Shown one piece after another: positions 50,985 to 60,454 of a stretch of DNA of 64,000 nucleotides. Under the pieces are notes generated by a model. That model had not been told where the DNA came from and searched no databases. It was given only the letters and a program-made list of their open reading frames with translations. This DNA is from CAIXSC01 sp046349855. Its GTDB lineage: Bacteria; Planctomycetota; Planctomycetia; Pirellulales; Pirellulaceae. Location of the stretch: contig JAXMBM010000014.1 of the NCBI GenBank assembly GCA_046349855.1, forward strand, positions 1 through 64,000, written 5' to 3'. Each line of letters opens with the position of its first letter. Within the stretch, counting starts at the first letter, position 1. The position numbers were made by a program, and so were the translations under genes.

Positions 50985-53348
50985 ATGAGACGAATCCTCC
51001 GACTGCTCGCCGTCGCCGCTACGCTCGCGTTCCCACTCGCGTCGCCCCTTGCCGCTCAGGAGCCCCCTTCCCCTTCGGACCGCCCGCTGCCGCCGGTGGT
51101 CGAGGGGGACGACGGCCAGGCCCCCAACGGCGACGTGGAATTCCAGGTCATGCCGGGAGCGGACGACGCCTGCTCCCCCTGCTTCTACCCCGTTTACGAC
51201 TGCGGCTGCCGTCTCCAACCGCTCGACTGCTGGTGCAACTGCGAGACCGCAGGCTGCGTCACCGATCAGTGGTGTGAGCATCCCTGCTTTCGTCCGCTGG
51301 GCACGCAGCATCTGGGGGACGAGCCGGGTCAGTGGATGTGTAACGACGACTACTGCGACGTGTTTGGCACACGTGTGACCACCAACCACTCCGCGCTGCG
51401 GATGGGCTACTGGGGCGTCAGCTCTCAAGGCTCGCCGGTGAAAACGGGCGAGTACCAGTCGCTGCGCTCGTCGCCCTTTTTTGAACTCGACACCCTCCAG
51501 TCCAGCGGCGTCCGGACGCTCGACATGATCCTCAACGGCGTCGACAACGAAGGGAACAACGCCTTCGCCCGCTACTACTCTCCCGGCCTCACCGCCAACG
51601 TGCGTTACCAGCGGTTCTTCCGCCAACTGGACCACGATCCGCTCTACGGTTTCAACCTGGACACGGGAGTTCCCACGGCGGCGGACAACGTCGTGACGCG
51701 CGACCTCAATGCGGGTGACGACTACGCCATCCGGGTTCAGCAGCTGGACGCCCGTTTCCAGGGTCAGCTGACGCAGAACATCAAATGGAAACTCAATCTC
51801 TGGGGGATGCGCAAATTCGGTGAGCGGCAGGTCAATTCGATCGGCCACTGTTTCGATCTCGATCCGGCCGCAGGCAGTCAGAACAACAAGTGCCACCTGC
51901 AGAGTCAGCGGCAGGGGATCGACTGGTTGACCATGCAGATCGAACCCGGGATCGAGGCCAAATACGAATACGTCTCGATCGAGTACCAGCGGACGATGCG
52001 CAGTTTCGGCCAGAACGACGAGTTGGCCACCCGGCAGTACTCGCGATTCAATTACTCACCCGCCAGCGGCGTGTGGGGACCTCCGTACGCCTATGCTTAT
52101 GTGCCGGAGAATTTCACGCAGATCGATCGCCTCAAGGTAGGACTCGACCTGAACGAGTCGAACAAGGTCTATACCTACGCCTACTACGGTGACACGCGCA
52201 ACCAGTTCCGCGATACGCATCGCCAGTTCAGTGGCGTCGACGTCCGGCTGATCAACACGTCTGTCGAAGGGGCCACGATCACCGCCTATGGCACGTTTGA
52301 TGAACAGAATAACGACATCCCGCCCCAGTCGCTGACGACCACCCCCTGGGCCATCCCGGGCGTCGAGCCGGCTTCGCTGGAACATCCGGTCGACTACCTG
52401 CAGTACCGCTTCGGCGTGCGGACGAACTGGAAGCCGAACTATACCCCCTTCACCTCCGACCCGAACGCCGACCTGTGGTCACGGACCATCATCGTTTCCG
52501 GGTACGAGTACGGGATGCTGGAACGCAACTTTGCCAACTGGTCCAGCCAGCGGCTCGGCAACTTCGTGCAGCCCGACACCAAAGGCCATCGCATCGAACT
52601 CGGACCGCAGACTCAGCTGAGCGAAACGGTCAATACCTACATCCGCTACAAGGGCTGGTTCAACGAAGATCCGCTGATCGGCGTCCGCGAATCCACGGGC
52701 CGCTTCAATACGAATCTCCCCGAACAGGAACATCGCGTCGAAGTCGGCGGCACCTGGAATCCCAGCGAGGACCTGATCGCGACGGTGCAGGTGAGTTTCG
52801 TGAACCGCTGGAATAACTCGCTGTATACGTCCGCGGTCCCGCCCGTACCCATCCATTTCAACGAGAACAATTACCCGATCACGGCCACCCTGTTCTACGC
52901 TCCCACGGAAAAGCTGGCCTTGAACACGGGCTACGCCTACTTCTCGAACTGGATCGAACAGGACATCGCCATCGGCTTCCGCACCACGACGCTGGAAACG
53001 ATGCGCTTCAACTACCTCGGTGAGAGCCACGTGTTCAGCCTGGGTGCCAACTATGCCCTCACCGAAACCGTGAAGCTGGTGGGCGGCTACGAGTGGACCC
53101 ACGGCACGAACGGCTTTGCCAATCCCACGTCGACCACCGGAGCTAACTGGAGTCTCGGACCGGGCCTGGCCAGCTACTCCGACGTGAACGCCGAAATCCA
53201 GCGATTCACCGCCGGCATCGACTGGGAACCGTACCGTCGCACCAACCTGTACGCCCGCTACAACTACTTCGACTACAACGATCTGTCGGAGAACCTGACG
53301 AGCGGCAGCGTCCATATGCTGCTCACCGGAGTCACGTTCGTCCGCTGA
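50985..53348 (+). CDS. Outer-membrane beta-barrel, probable MtrB/PioB-like partner of the cytochrome
   Basis: The 787-residue protein has a signal peptide (LLAVAATLAFPLASPLAAQ). Residues 63-124 contain twelve cysteines, beginning with a CSPC motif (as in the N-terminal CxxC of MtrB) and including DCGC and DCWCNC. The rest alternates polar and hydrophobic residues with many aromatic strand ends (YARYNYFDYNDL, KYEYVSIEYQRTM) and finishes with VTFVR, as a transmembrane barrel would. The size matches a barrel of about 26-28 strands. It starts 123 bp after the cytochrome gene on the same strand. The MtrB assignment rests on context, size and the CxxC; sequence similarity was not computed. Confidence 0.75.
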   Translation: MRRILRLLAVAATLAFPLASPLAAQEPPSPSDRPLPPVVEGDDGQAPNGDVEFQVMPGADDACSPCFYPVYDCGCRLQPLDCWCNCETAGCVTDQWCEHPCFRPLGTQHLGDEPGQWMCNDDYCDVFGTRVTTNHSALRMGYWGVSSQGSPVKTGEYQSLRSSPFFELDTLQSSGVRTLDMILNGVDNEGNNAFARYYSPGLTANVRYQRFFRQLDHDPLYGFNLDTGVPTAADNVVTRDLNAGDDYAIRVQQLDARFQGQLTQNIKWKLNLWGMRKFGERQVNSIGHCFDLDPAAGSQNNKCHLQSQRQGIDWLTMQIEPGIEAKYEYVSIEYQRTMRSFGQNDELATRQYSRFNYSPASGVWGPPYAYAYVPENFTQIDRLKVGLDLNESNKVYTYAYYGDTRNQFRDTHRQFSGVDVRLINTSVEGATITAYGTFDEQNNDIPPQSLTTTPWAIPGVEPASLEHPVDYLQYRFGVRTNWKPNYTPFTSDPNADLWSRTIIVSGYEYGMLERNFANWSSQRLGNFVQPDTKGHRIELGPQTQLSETVNTYIRYKGWFNEDPLIGVRESTGRFNTNLPEQEHRVEVGGTWNPSEDLIATVQVSFVNRWNNSLYTSAVPPVPIHFNENNYPITATLFYAPTEKLALNTGYAYFSNWIEQDIAIGFRTTTLETMRFNYLGESHVFSLGANYALTETVKLVGGYEWTHGTNGFANPTSTTGANWSLGPGLASYSDVNAEIQRFTAGIDWEPYRRTNLYARYNYFDYNDLSENLTSGSVHMLLTGVTFVR

Positions 53349-53463
53349 TCACGTCGGTAAGCGTGGTGGCGACCCGAATGTGTGGCTGCAAGTCGGACGT
53401 GGTCCGCGGCGCGGAAATCCTCCCTTTGGCGCCGGGACCTCCATGGCCCCAGGCGCGTGCGCA

Positions 53464-56400
53464 TCAGCGCCCGCGCAGTCGCTGACGGAACGACGTCGGC
53501 TCGGACTCGGCCGCTGCCAGCACGACCGCTACCGCGGCTGGATCGAGCGGAGCGGCGGGAACGGCTGCGGCCGTCGTCGGTTCCCCTTCGCCGCTCGCGA
53601 TGCCGTTCAGGTGATTGATCACGCGGAGCGCATCCAGCGGCGCCACGATGCCATCCCCCGTCACGTCCCAGAACCAGCCTGGAACGACTCCGGTGAGCAG
53701 CGGCGACGGCAGCACGCCATTGAGCTGCGACACCGTGTGCTCGTTGAGTTCATTGACGATGCGCAGCGCATCGATCGGAGCCACAACGCCATCGTGGGTC
53801 ACATCGAGTGGCTGCAGCGGATTCTGCCACTCGGGTCCCCAATCCTGGACCAGCACCTGCATCGCGTTGCGCTGGTAGATTTCAAACAGCCGCCCCCCCT
53901 GCACGGCCGCCCCCACCACTCCCCACGGTTCCGTGAAGTGCACCACCTGCTGCTCGCTGCGGCGGATGAACAGCCGATTATCGTGCTCCTGAAATGCGGC
54001 TGCCGCGATGCTGCCGACGTTGATCTGAGTGAGCCCTCCGGCCAGTTCCAGGACTTCGATCCCGCCGACGCGCGGCCCGACCAGCGTGGCCAGATCGAGA
54101 GTGGCTTGGGCAAGTTCCAGCACCAGCGTGTCGCTGCCGCCTCCACCCGCAACGCGCCGAAAAGCCAGATCGGTAAGTTGCAGACGATCGTCCCCCGATC
54201 CTCCCAGCAGCACGTCGGCGCCTCCGTGTCCGGCGAGCACATCGGGGCCTTGGCGACCATTCAACACGTCGGCCGACGACGATCCGGTCAGCGAGTCGCT
54301 GGTGTCGTTGCCCAGGTGTGTCGTACGACCGCGGCGGTCCGCCCCGCGCCACAGGAAACCGTCCCCCTGGTAGGGAGACCCGCGATCCAGCAGCCAGTCG
54401 AACCAGCCATCTCCGTTCACGTCGCCCGAACCATGGACCGGCACCGCCAAGGCCGGATCGATCCCACGTGCGACGTCGCCCGCCACCACCAGCCCGTCGT
54501 CCGACGTCCCCCGCAGGACATCGGCCAGCGATCGCTCGGCCTCCCCTGCGGGATCACGGCCATAGGCCACGACCGCCAACCCGGCGTTCACCAGCGCTCC
54601 CGCATCTCCTCCGGGAAGCACGAAGACCAGGTCATCCCAGCCGTCGCCATCCACGTCTCCCGGCAGTTCCAATTGCCCCGCCAAGTACGCCACATGCGAC
54701 TCGAGCCCCGTGACGACCTGGCCGCGTGAACCGTCCCCTCCTTGGGCCGGCCACAGTTGAGAAGCCGCCAGCTGCGGCGGGAAGGCCTGCCGCGATCCGT
54801 ACCAGACATAGGCTCGCCCCTGGTCCGACAACAACACCAGATCATCGATGCCATCCCCGCTCCAGTCGATGCCGCCATGATTGACATCCACCCACCGCGG
54901 CTCGTTCGCCAGGTCGGCGAGCACGATGAACCCCGCTTCGCCGGTGCCACCGGCGGCTGGTTCCAGTTGGGATAGGGCGAAGGATGTACCGAAGCCGCTG
55001 GCTCGACCGAAGACCACCGCGGTGCGACGAACGCTTCCGGTACTCGCCCCTTGACATACCTCGACCACGGCAAAATCCCCTAGCCCATCCGCGTTCACAT
55101 CCCCGATTCCCGCCAGCTCCGTGCTCCAATCTGCGATGCACGGCTCGGTTTTCACTTGAAAACCCAGTCGCGCATCTCCGGGGGGAGCGAGCAGCGGTAG
55201 CAGATCGATCACCGGCCCCGGCGCCACTCGCCCCCACAGCACCGCTGGCTGGGCGGCCTCGCCGATCAGCCCGGCGATCACACCGATTTCGTCGCATCCG
55301 TCGCCGTTGAGGTCGCCAAGAAAGTGGAGCTGCGTAACGAAAGCCAGTGATGGGCTGGTCAGGGTCAGCCAGACTCCCTGGTCTCCTTTTCCTCCGTGAT
55401 CGGGGCGCAGGTCGTCGAGAGCGATTCGTGACGGCAGATCGCGCCGGCCCAGCACGATGTAACCCACTCCGGGTGACGACGACATCGCCACGTCACCGTA
55501 GGTCACGATGTCGGCCAGACCGTCTCCGTTAAAATCACCTCCCGCCATGGTAAAGGCAATGCGCCCCTGCCCCGGCTGACTGGGGCCATCAATCACCAGG
55601 CTCGCCTGCTCCGGGTGCGCCACAACATCGAGCGACGCGGGCCATCCCTCGGGACGCCCCAACACCAGGTACACGCGGCCCGATTGCGTCTGGTCGGCAT
55701 TCACGTAGTTGCCATCGGTGATCGCCAGATCGTCCCAGCCGTCGCCGTTGAAATCCCCGACGACGGTGGCACCTCCGAGTTCGATCGGCGCCATCTTGAC
55801 CACGGTCCCCTGCGACCCGTCTCCTCCCTGTTCCGGCCGCACATCGCTGACCACGGCCGCGGAGGGGGAGAGAAACGTCAGCGAATAATCCTCGACCTCT
55901 CCGTCGGCGGCCAGCCCCAGGAAACTCAACCCACCCGCCGTGCTCACGCGAAACCGAGCCAAAGTCGGTTGTCGAGTGACCGCAGGGGGGACCTGCAGAA
56001 CAAGGTCGTTCGCGCCAGCGGAAAGCAGCGTGGATTGGAAGACCTGTTCCCCCACATCCAGCCAGTCGCCATCACCATTGAAGTCGACCCAGGCATCCAG
56101 CCGCGCGGACGTCGCGTTGCTCAAGATCACCCGCACCGGGAGCGCCGCGCCGACTCCGGCATCGACCACCAACGGGAAGGGAAAACTCACGCCATCCTCG
56201 TCGCTCGGTGCCGGGGGGAACTGACCGTCGTCCGCAACGTCGTCCCCCAGGCTGTCGGGCGCGAACTGCCCATCTTCCTCGGCATCAGCAAGCGTGCCGA
56301 GGCGCGGACCGGTCAGCACGTGGCGTGCACCGTCGGACAACAGTTCCGTCCCGTAGATGTCGGACCCAGGAAAAACAGGCGAGTAGGCATCGCCGAAATC

Positions 56401-59400
56401 ACGGGCCGCCACCTGTTCCACCAGCAGCGTGGCCGCATCGACCGAATACTCGTCGTACGTCACTCCGGCTTCGCTGCGAGTTCCCACTCGAACCCACTGC
56501 AGATCCAGCGCGACTCGATCGTCCTCGCCCCGTCGTACCCGCAGCGTGGGATCATCCGGCAACATCCGACGGACAAACGTCGGAGCACCGATCTTCAGCA
56601 GGTTGGGCCCGGAACCACGAATATCGAACTCCTCGACGTCCGCAATCCACTGACCATTTTCGCTCGGCCGCCATGCCAGTACCTGCTGACGCCCTTCCAG
56701 TACGAGCGTGTCATGTCCACTCCCACCCGCGACGCGGAAAGTCCCCACCGGCTTCACCTGAATGATGTCATCCGACGCGCCACCCGAGTAGCGATCGTTC
56801 CCGCCGTGGCCGATCAGCGTATCGCGGCCGGCACTGCCCACCAATTGCTCGTTACCGAAGGCTCCGCGGACGTTCTCCGGCGTACCTTTCAGCAGACCGA
56901 CGCCGGGGGAACGGTGCGTCAACACCGTCCCCACCTCGCGGCCGTAGACGACAAACACGGCCCCCGTACCGCCGTAGGAGGGCGCCCCGATGGCGAAATC
57001 CATCAGACCGTCGCCGTTCAGATCGCCCGGGCGATGCGACAATGTCCCAAAGCCGCTGCCGGCATTGGCAAGTACGAACGACGGCTGGTCGGGCGATGGT
57101 AGTGAGCCCGACGTCAGATCGAGCAGGACGTCGACCTGTCCCCGGCCCGGACTGCTGATCGCAATATCCGGCAGCCCATCCCCATTGAAGTCCCCGATGC
57201 CCGACACATCCTGGCCCAACCGCTGACCCGCAGTCGTCCCGGCTCGTGCGCTGAGCGCACCGTAGGTCCGCAGATCGATCGTGCCGCCCGCCGAGGCAGG
57301 CGAAACCAGTTGCATCAGCCCTGCTTGAGCGCGCCCCAGCACCGTGGCCCGCGGCATCCCCAACACCAGATCATCCACCTGCGACAGCGTTCGGTTCGGG
57401 CTGGCCGCCAGACTTTCAATCGACGCCGAACTCCCTACGATGAGTGTCGCCTGCACGCCATCAAACGTCGGTTGATTGCTGTTCCAGTCGCTCCAGTCCG
57501 ACCGCCCGTAAACCAGCACCGCGGCCGGCAAATCGGGGGATTCGCCTGCGGTCCGCCGGCCCGCCAGCGCCAGGTCCTGGATGCCATCGAAGTTCCAATC
57601 GCCGACGGCCGCGACAGGGGAAGTGAACCAGGGAGTCGTTCCGCCTGGCGTGACTTCGACGACGCCCGGAGCACCGCTGTCGAGGTTGCGCGTGGTCGCC
57701 GTGTTGTCCGACTGGCCCAGCAGCAGGAACGTGCGTCCGGTTGACGTGACCACCACCAGATCGTGATACGCGTCCCCGTTGAGATCCCCCCGCTGCAGCG
57801 ACACGACGCTTCCCAAAGCGTCGTCTCCGAGAATCTGCTGAGTGGGAATTCGGTTGTCTCCCGACGTCGGCCAGACATCGGGCAAACGCTGCCCGATGCT
57901 GCGCGTGATCTGCGAGACGGCCGGAAAACTGTTGGCCGTGAATTGAAATCCAAACGCCAGCGAGTCGGTGGGATCCAGGAACGGATCTCCCGCGGCACTG
58001 CCAGCGAGAATCGGCCGAGTCCCCAGGATGATCGATGACCGACCCGGGTTCCGCTGGTCGACGGTCAAGGTCGCCCGACCGGCTCCGCCGTACACCACAA
58101 TCCCCTGACCGTTCCCGCCACCGCCGTGAGAAGCGGGTGCCGCGACGAACAGATCGTCGAAGCCATCGCCATCCCCATCGCCGACCAGTTCGACCTGGGC
58201 TCCCAGTTGGCCGAGCGTGAAGTAGCGGCTGATGCCGGCGTCGGAACCGCGCAGCACCATCCCGTCGCCTCCGTCGCCGCCCTGGGCGACATCCCAGCCA
58301 TCCAGCCGCATCGCATAGTGCTGGTCGAAGGAAAACACTCGATCCAGTTGCTGATCGACCTGCGGCGAGTTGCCCGAGGATTGCAGGAGCGCCAGCGTCG
58401 CCAGCGATACATTCCACAGATCGGCGCGCCCGTTCCAGCGTGTCGGCGAGTCCGCACCGGCCAGCCAGATCGCCGAATCCGCCAGTCCGAAGGGCCCGGC
58501 CAGCCCCTGTGCAAACAGCGTCTCGACGCGTTGGTTCGGTGCCTCGACCTCCTGGCGGTCGAACCACAGTGACCAGGGCATCACCAGATCCGGTTCTCCC
58601 TGGGCGAGCCAGGGGCTGTACTGGTGATAGGTCTCGGTGCCCGCGGCGCCGTGCGGGCCCAGCGCGGAGCGGATGCCATGGCCACCCATGCCGTTGTCGG
58701 CCGCATCGCGCGGCGCGATGCGGTTCTCTTGTTCCAGCCACGCGCGTAGATCGGCGGCGAAGCGTTCCGCGTTCCACAACGGGTTCGGCGCCCGATAGAA
58801 CTCGGCTCCCGGAATGGCGATGTCACCTCGTTGTTCCACATCCACCCACAGCGAGAACAGCCATTGAGTGAACGGCGCGCGGAATGCCGGCTGGGAATGC
58901 ATCAGGTAGCCGGAGGTGGCGTCGGTCAACGGCCCGGATGTAACGTCGATCCCCTGACGAAACGTGTCCTCGATGGGCACGTCGCCCGCCAGACCAGCAG
59001 CCAGGGAGATCAGATAGACCTCGGTCGAGTAACCGGAGTAGGTCTGGTCTGAGAAGCCATGGCCGGGAACGTAATTCAGCCGCCACCCCGTGCCGTTCCA
59101 AAACGGGAAGAAATCGAACCGCGCCAGCAATGAATCGATCTGCAGCGCCAGCGGGTCATCCGCCGGCAGCGCGGCGCGGGTTTCCTGCAGGGCCAGATAG
59201 ACCAGCGCCGCATCGATCGGCGACTCCTCTGGCTCCGCCACCGCTCCCGGTCCCCGCTGGTACCGATTGAGGATACGCGGCGGGAGATGGGTATACCCGG
59301 CCGCGAACTCGCTCTCCAGCGTTGTCACCAGATGCGTGACGTGCGTGCGTACATCGGCCGCCGAGACCCACCCGGCCTGGACAGCCATCTGGGACAGGCG

Positions 59401-60255
59401 GACCAGCGCCGCGGACGTGTTGAGTCCCATCAGGTCGTCGTAGGCGGAGTTGACCGGTACGAGGCCGGTCTCGCGATCGCGCGTCCCCCAGAGCGCGCGG
59501 AATTGCCGTTCGGCCAGGCGCCGCAGGACCTCGTTCGTGTTCGGCTGCGCACTCCAGCCCGCTTCCCGCAGCGTCAAATCGTCGACCAATACCACGCCCG
59601 TCACCGGTTCCGCCGCCCGAGCGTGAAAGGAGAATTCACGAGCCCGCGTCAGATCCGGCAATTCCCCCGGCACTTCCCAACCGTGCGCCTCATCGAACGT
59701 CAGGCTGAACACGTGCCGCTGCCAACCGGCATGAGCGGCCAGTGTCACGTCCCGTTCGGCCCGCCGAAAGTCGGCATCGCGGACCTCCAGCCGGAAAATC
59801 AAATCGGTACTCGCATCGTTGCGCGTCCAGAACTCCAGTTCCACGTACGGCGTGAGATCGCGGACATTCCTTCCCTGGGGACCTGGAGTAGCGAGCACCA
59901 CGGCGAATTCACCTGGTGCTGCCTCCGAGACGCCCGACAGGCCGACTCGATAAGCCCCGCGCCCGGCGTGTACTTCCGTGGCCAGACCGGTCCAACTCAA
60001 CTGCGTATTTGTGCCGTTCGCAAACGCCGGTCCTCCCAGCAGATTCAACAGCATCCCCGGGCTCTGCGTGTTGACCTGTCCGTTGTCGAAGGCCTCGGGA
60101 AAAGTAGCCTCGCCATTCCACAGCGGGACGGCCGCAAAGTCGGTGGCCAGAGCCAGCCGCGATTCCAATCGCTCGCCACCCAGCAACCGCCGACAGCGCC
60201 GAGCCCAGGGGGCGTTACGGCGAGCGTGTTCTCGATTTTCGCGCGAGGTACGCAT
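53464..60255 (-). CDS. Giant secreted multidomain protein (glucoamylase-like domain, FG-GAP, RTX-like, GEVED, dockerin-like)
   Basis: The 2,263-residue protein opens with a basic tract and RRLLGGERLESRLALA, an LEPR-XLL-like planctomycetal N-terminus. A beta-sandwich region (about 55-230) precedes an alpha-toroid domain (about 235-620: LMGLNTSAALVRLSQMA, GYSTEVYLISLAAG, ETYHQYSPWL) that resembles DUF3131/glucoamylase-like enzymes. FG-GAP/VCBS propeller repeats rich in GDxNGDGxxD fill about 690-1100 and 1495-1950. RTX-like calcium repeats (GRDTLIGHGGNDRYSGGA; ADVLNGRQGPDVLAGHGGAD) lie near 1150 and 2000. A GEVED domain lies near 1390-1455 and dockerin-like calcium loops (DVTHDGVVAPIDALRIVN; DVTGDGIVAPLDALRVIN) near 2145-2220. 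A surface polysaccharide-binding or -degrading role is inferred. Confidence 0.85.
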   Translation of the reverse strand: MRTSRENREHARRNAPWARRCRRLLGGERLESRLALATDFAAVPLWNGEATFPEAFDNGQVNTQSPGMLLNLLGGPAFANGTNTQLSWTGLATEVHAGRGAYRVGLSGVSEAAPGEFAVVLATPGPQGRNVRDLTPYVELEFWTRNDASTDLIFRLEVRDADFRRAERDVTLAAHAGWQRHVFSLTFDEAHGWEVPGELPDLTRAREFSFHARAAEPVTGVVLVDDLTLREAGWSAQPNTNEVLRRLAERQFRALWGTRDRETGLVPVNSAYDDLMGLNTSAALVRLSQMAVQAGWVSAADVRTHVTHLVTTLESEFAAGYTHLPPRILNRYQRGPGAVAEPEESPIDAALVYLALQETRAALPADDPLALQIDSLLARFDFFPFWNGTGWRLNYVPGHGFSDQTYSGYSTEVYLISLAAGLAGDVPIEDTFRQGIDVTSGPLTDATSGYLMHSQPAFRAPFTQWLFSLWVDVEQRGDIAIPGAEFYRAPNPLWNAERFAADLRAWLEQENRIAPRDAADNGMGGHGIRSALGPHGAAGTETYHQYSPWLAQGEPDLVMPWSLWFDRQEVEAPNQRVETLFAQGLAGPFGLADSAIWLAGADSPTRWNGRADLWNVSLATLALLQSSGNSPQVDQQLDRVFSFDQHYAMRLDGWDVAQGGDGGDGMVLRGSDAGISRYFTLGQLGAQVELVGDGDGDGFDDLFVAAPASHGGGGNGQGIVVYGGAGRATLTVDQRNPGRSSIILGTRPILAGSAAGDPFLDPTDSLAFGFQFTANSFPAVSQITRSIGQRLPDVWPTSGDNRIPTQQILGDDALGSVVSLQRGDLNGDAYHDLVVVTSTGRTFLLLGQSDNTATTRNLDSGAPGVVEVTPGGTTPWFTSPVAAVGDWNFDGIQDLALAGRRTAGESPDLPAAVLVYGRSDWSDWNSNQPTFDGVQATLIVGSSASIESLAASPNRTLSQVDDLVLGMPRATVLGRAQAGLMQLVSPASAGGTIDLRTYGALSARAGTTAGQRLGQDVSGIGDFNGDGLPDIAISSPGRGQVDVLLDLTSGSLPSPDQPSFVLANAGSGFGTLSHRPGDLNGDGLMDFAIGAPSYGGTGAVFVVYGREVGTVLTHRSPGVGLLKGTPENVRGAFGNEQLVGSAGRDTLIGHGGNDRYSGGASDDIIQVKPVGTFRVAGGSGHDTLVLEGRQQVLAWRPSENGQWIADVEEFDIRGSGPNLLKIGAPTFVRRMLPDDPTLRVRRGEDDRVALDLQWVRVGTRSEAGVTYDEYSVDAATLLVEQVAARDFGDAYSPVFPGSDIYGTELLSDGARHVLTGPRLGTLADAEEDGQFAPDSLGDDVADDGQFPPAPSDEDGVSFPFPLVVDAGVGAALPVRVILSNATSARLDAWVDFNGDGDWLDVGEQVFQSTLLSAGANDLVLQVPPAVTRQPTLARFRVSTAGGLSFLGLAADGEVEDYSLTFLSPSAAVVSDVRPEQGGDGSQGTVVKMAPIELGGATVVGDFNGDGWDDLAITDGNYVNADQTQSGRVYLVLGRPEGWPASLDVVAHPEQASLVIDGPSQPGQGRIAFTMAGGDFNGDGLADIVTYGDVAMSSSPGVGYIVLGRRDLPSRIALDDLRPDHGGKGDQGVWLTLTSPSLAFVTQLHFLGDLNGDGCDEIGVIAGLIGEAAQPAVLWGRVAPGPVIDLLPLLAPPGDARLGFQVKTEPCIADWSTELAGIGDVNADGLGDFAVVEVCQGASTGSVRRTAVVFGRASGFGTSFALSQLEPAAGGTGEAGFIVLADLANEPRWVDVNHGGIDWSGDGIDDLVLLSDQGRAYVWYGSRQAFPPQLAASQLWPAQGGDGSRGQVVTGLESHVAYLAGQLELPGDVDGDGWDDLVFVLPGGDAGALVNAGLAVVAYGRDPAGEAERSLADVLRGTSDDGLVVAGDVARGIDPALAVPVHGSGDVNGDGWFDWLLDRGSPYQGDGFLWRGADRRGRTTHLGNDTSDSLTGSSSADVLNGRQGPDVLAGHGGADVLLGGSGDDRLQLTDLAFRRVAGGGGSDTLVLELAQATLDLATLVGPRVGGIEVLELAGGLTQINVGSIAAAAFQEHDNRLFIRRSEQQVVHFTEPWGVVGAAVQGGRLFEIYQRNAMQVLVQDWGPEWQNPLQPLDVTHDGVVAPIDALRIVNELNEHTVSQLNGVLPSPLLTGVVPGWFWDVTGDGIVAPLDALRVINHLNGIASGEGEPTTAAAVPAAPLDPAAVAVVLAAAESEPTSFRQRLRGR

Positions 60256-60454
60256 CCCTGAGAGCTCCAGCGAGACCAGACGGGACCATGACGAGAGCCG
60301 CCATTCTAATGCCCGCTGGAAATCATGTCACTTGAGATGCCCCAGCTCGCTCGGCGGCAGCAGCGCTCGCACGCCCCTCTCTCGACCGCTCCTCACCCCT
60401 CTCTCACCCGACCCCGCTGCACGGCCGGCGTCCCTCATCCCTCATCCCTTTTCA

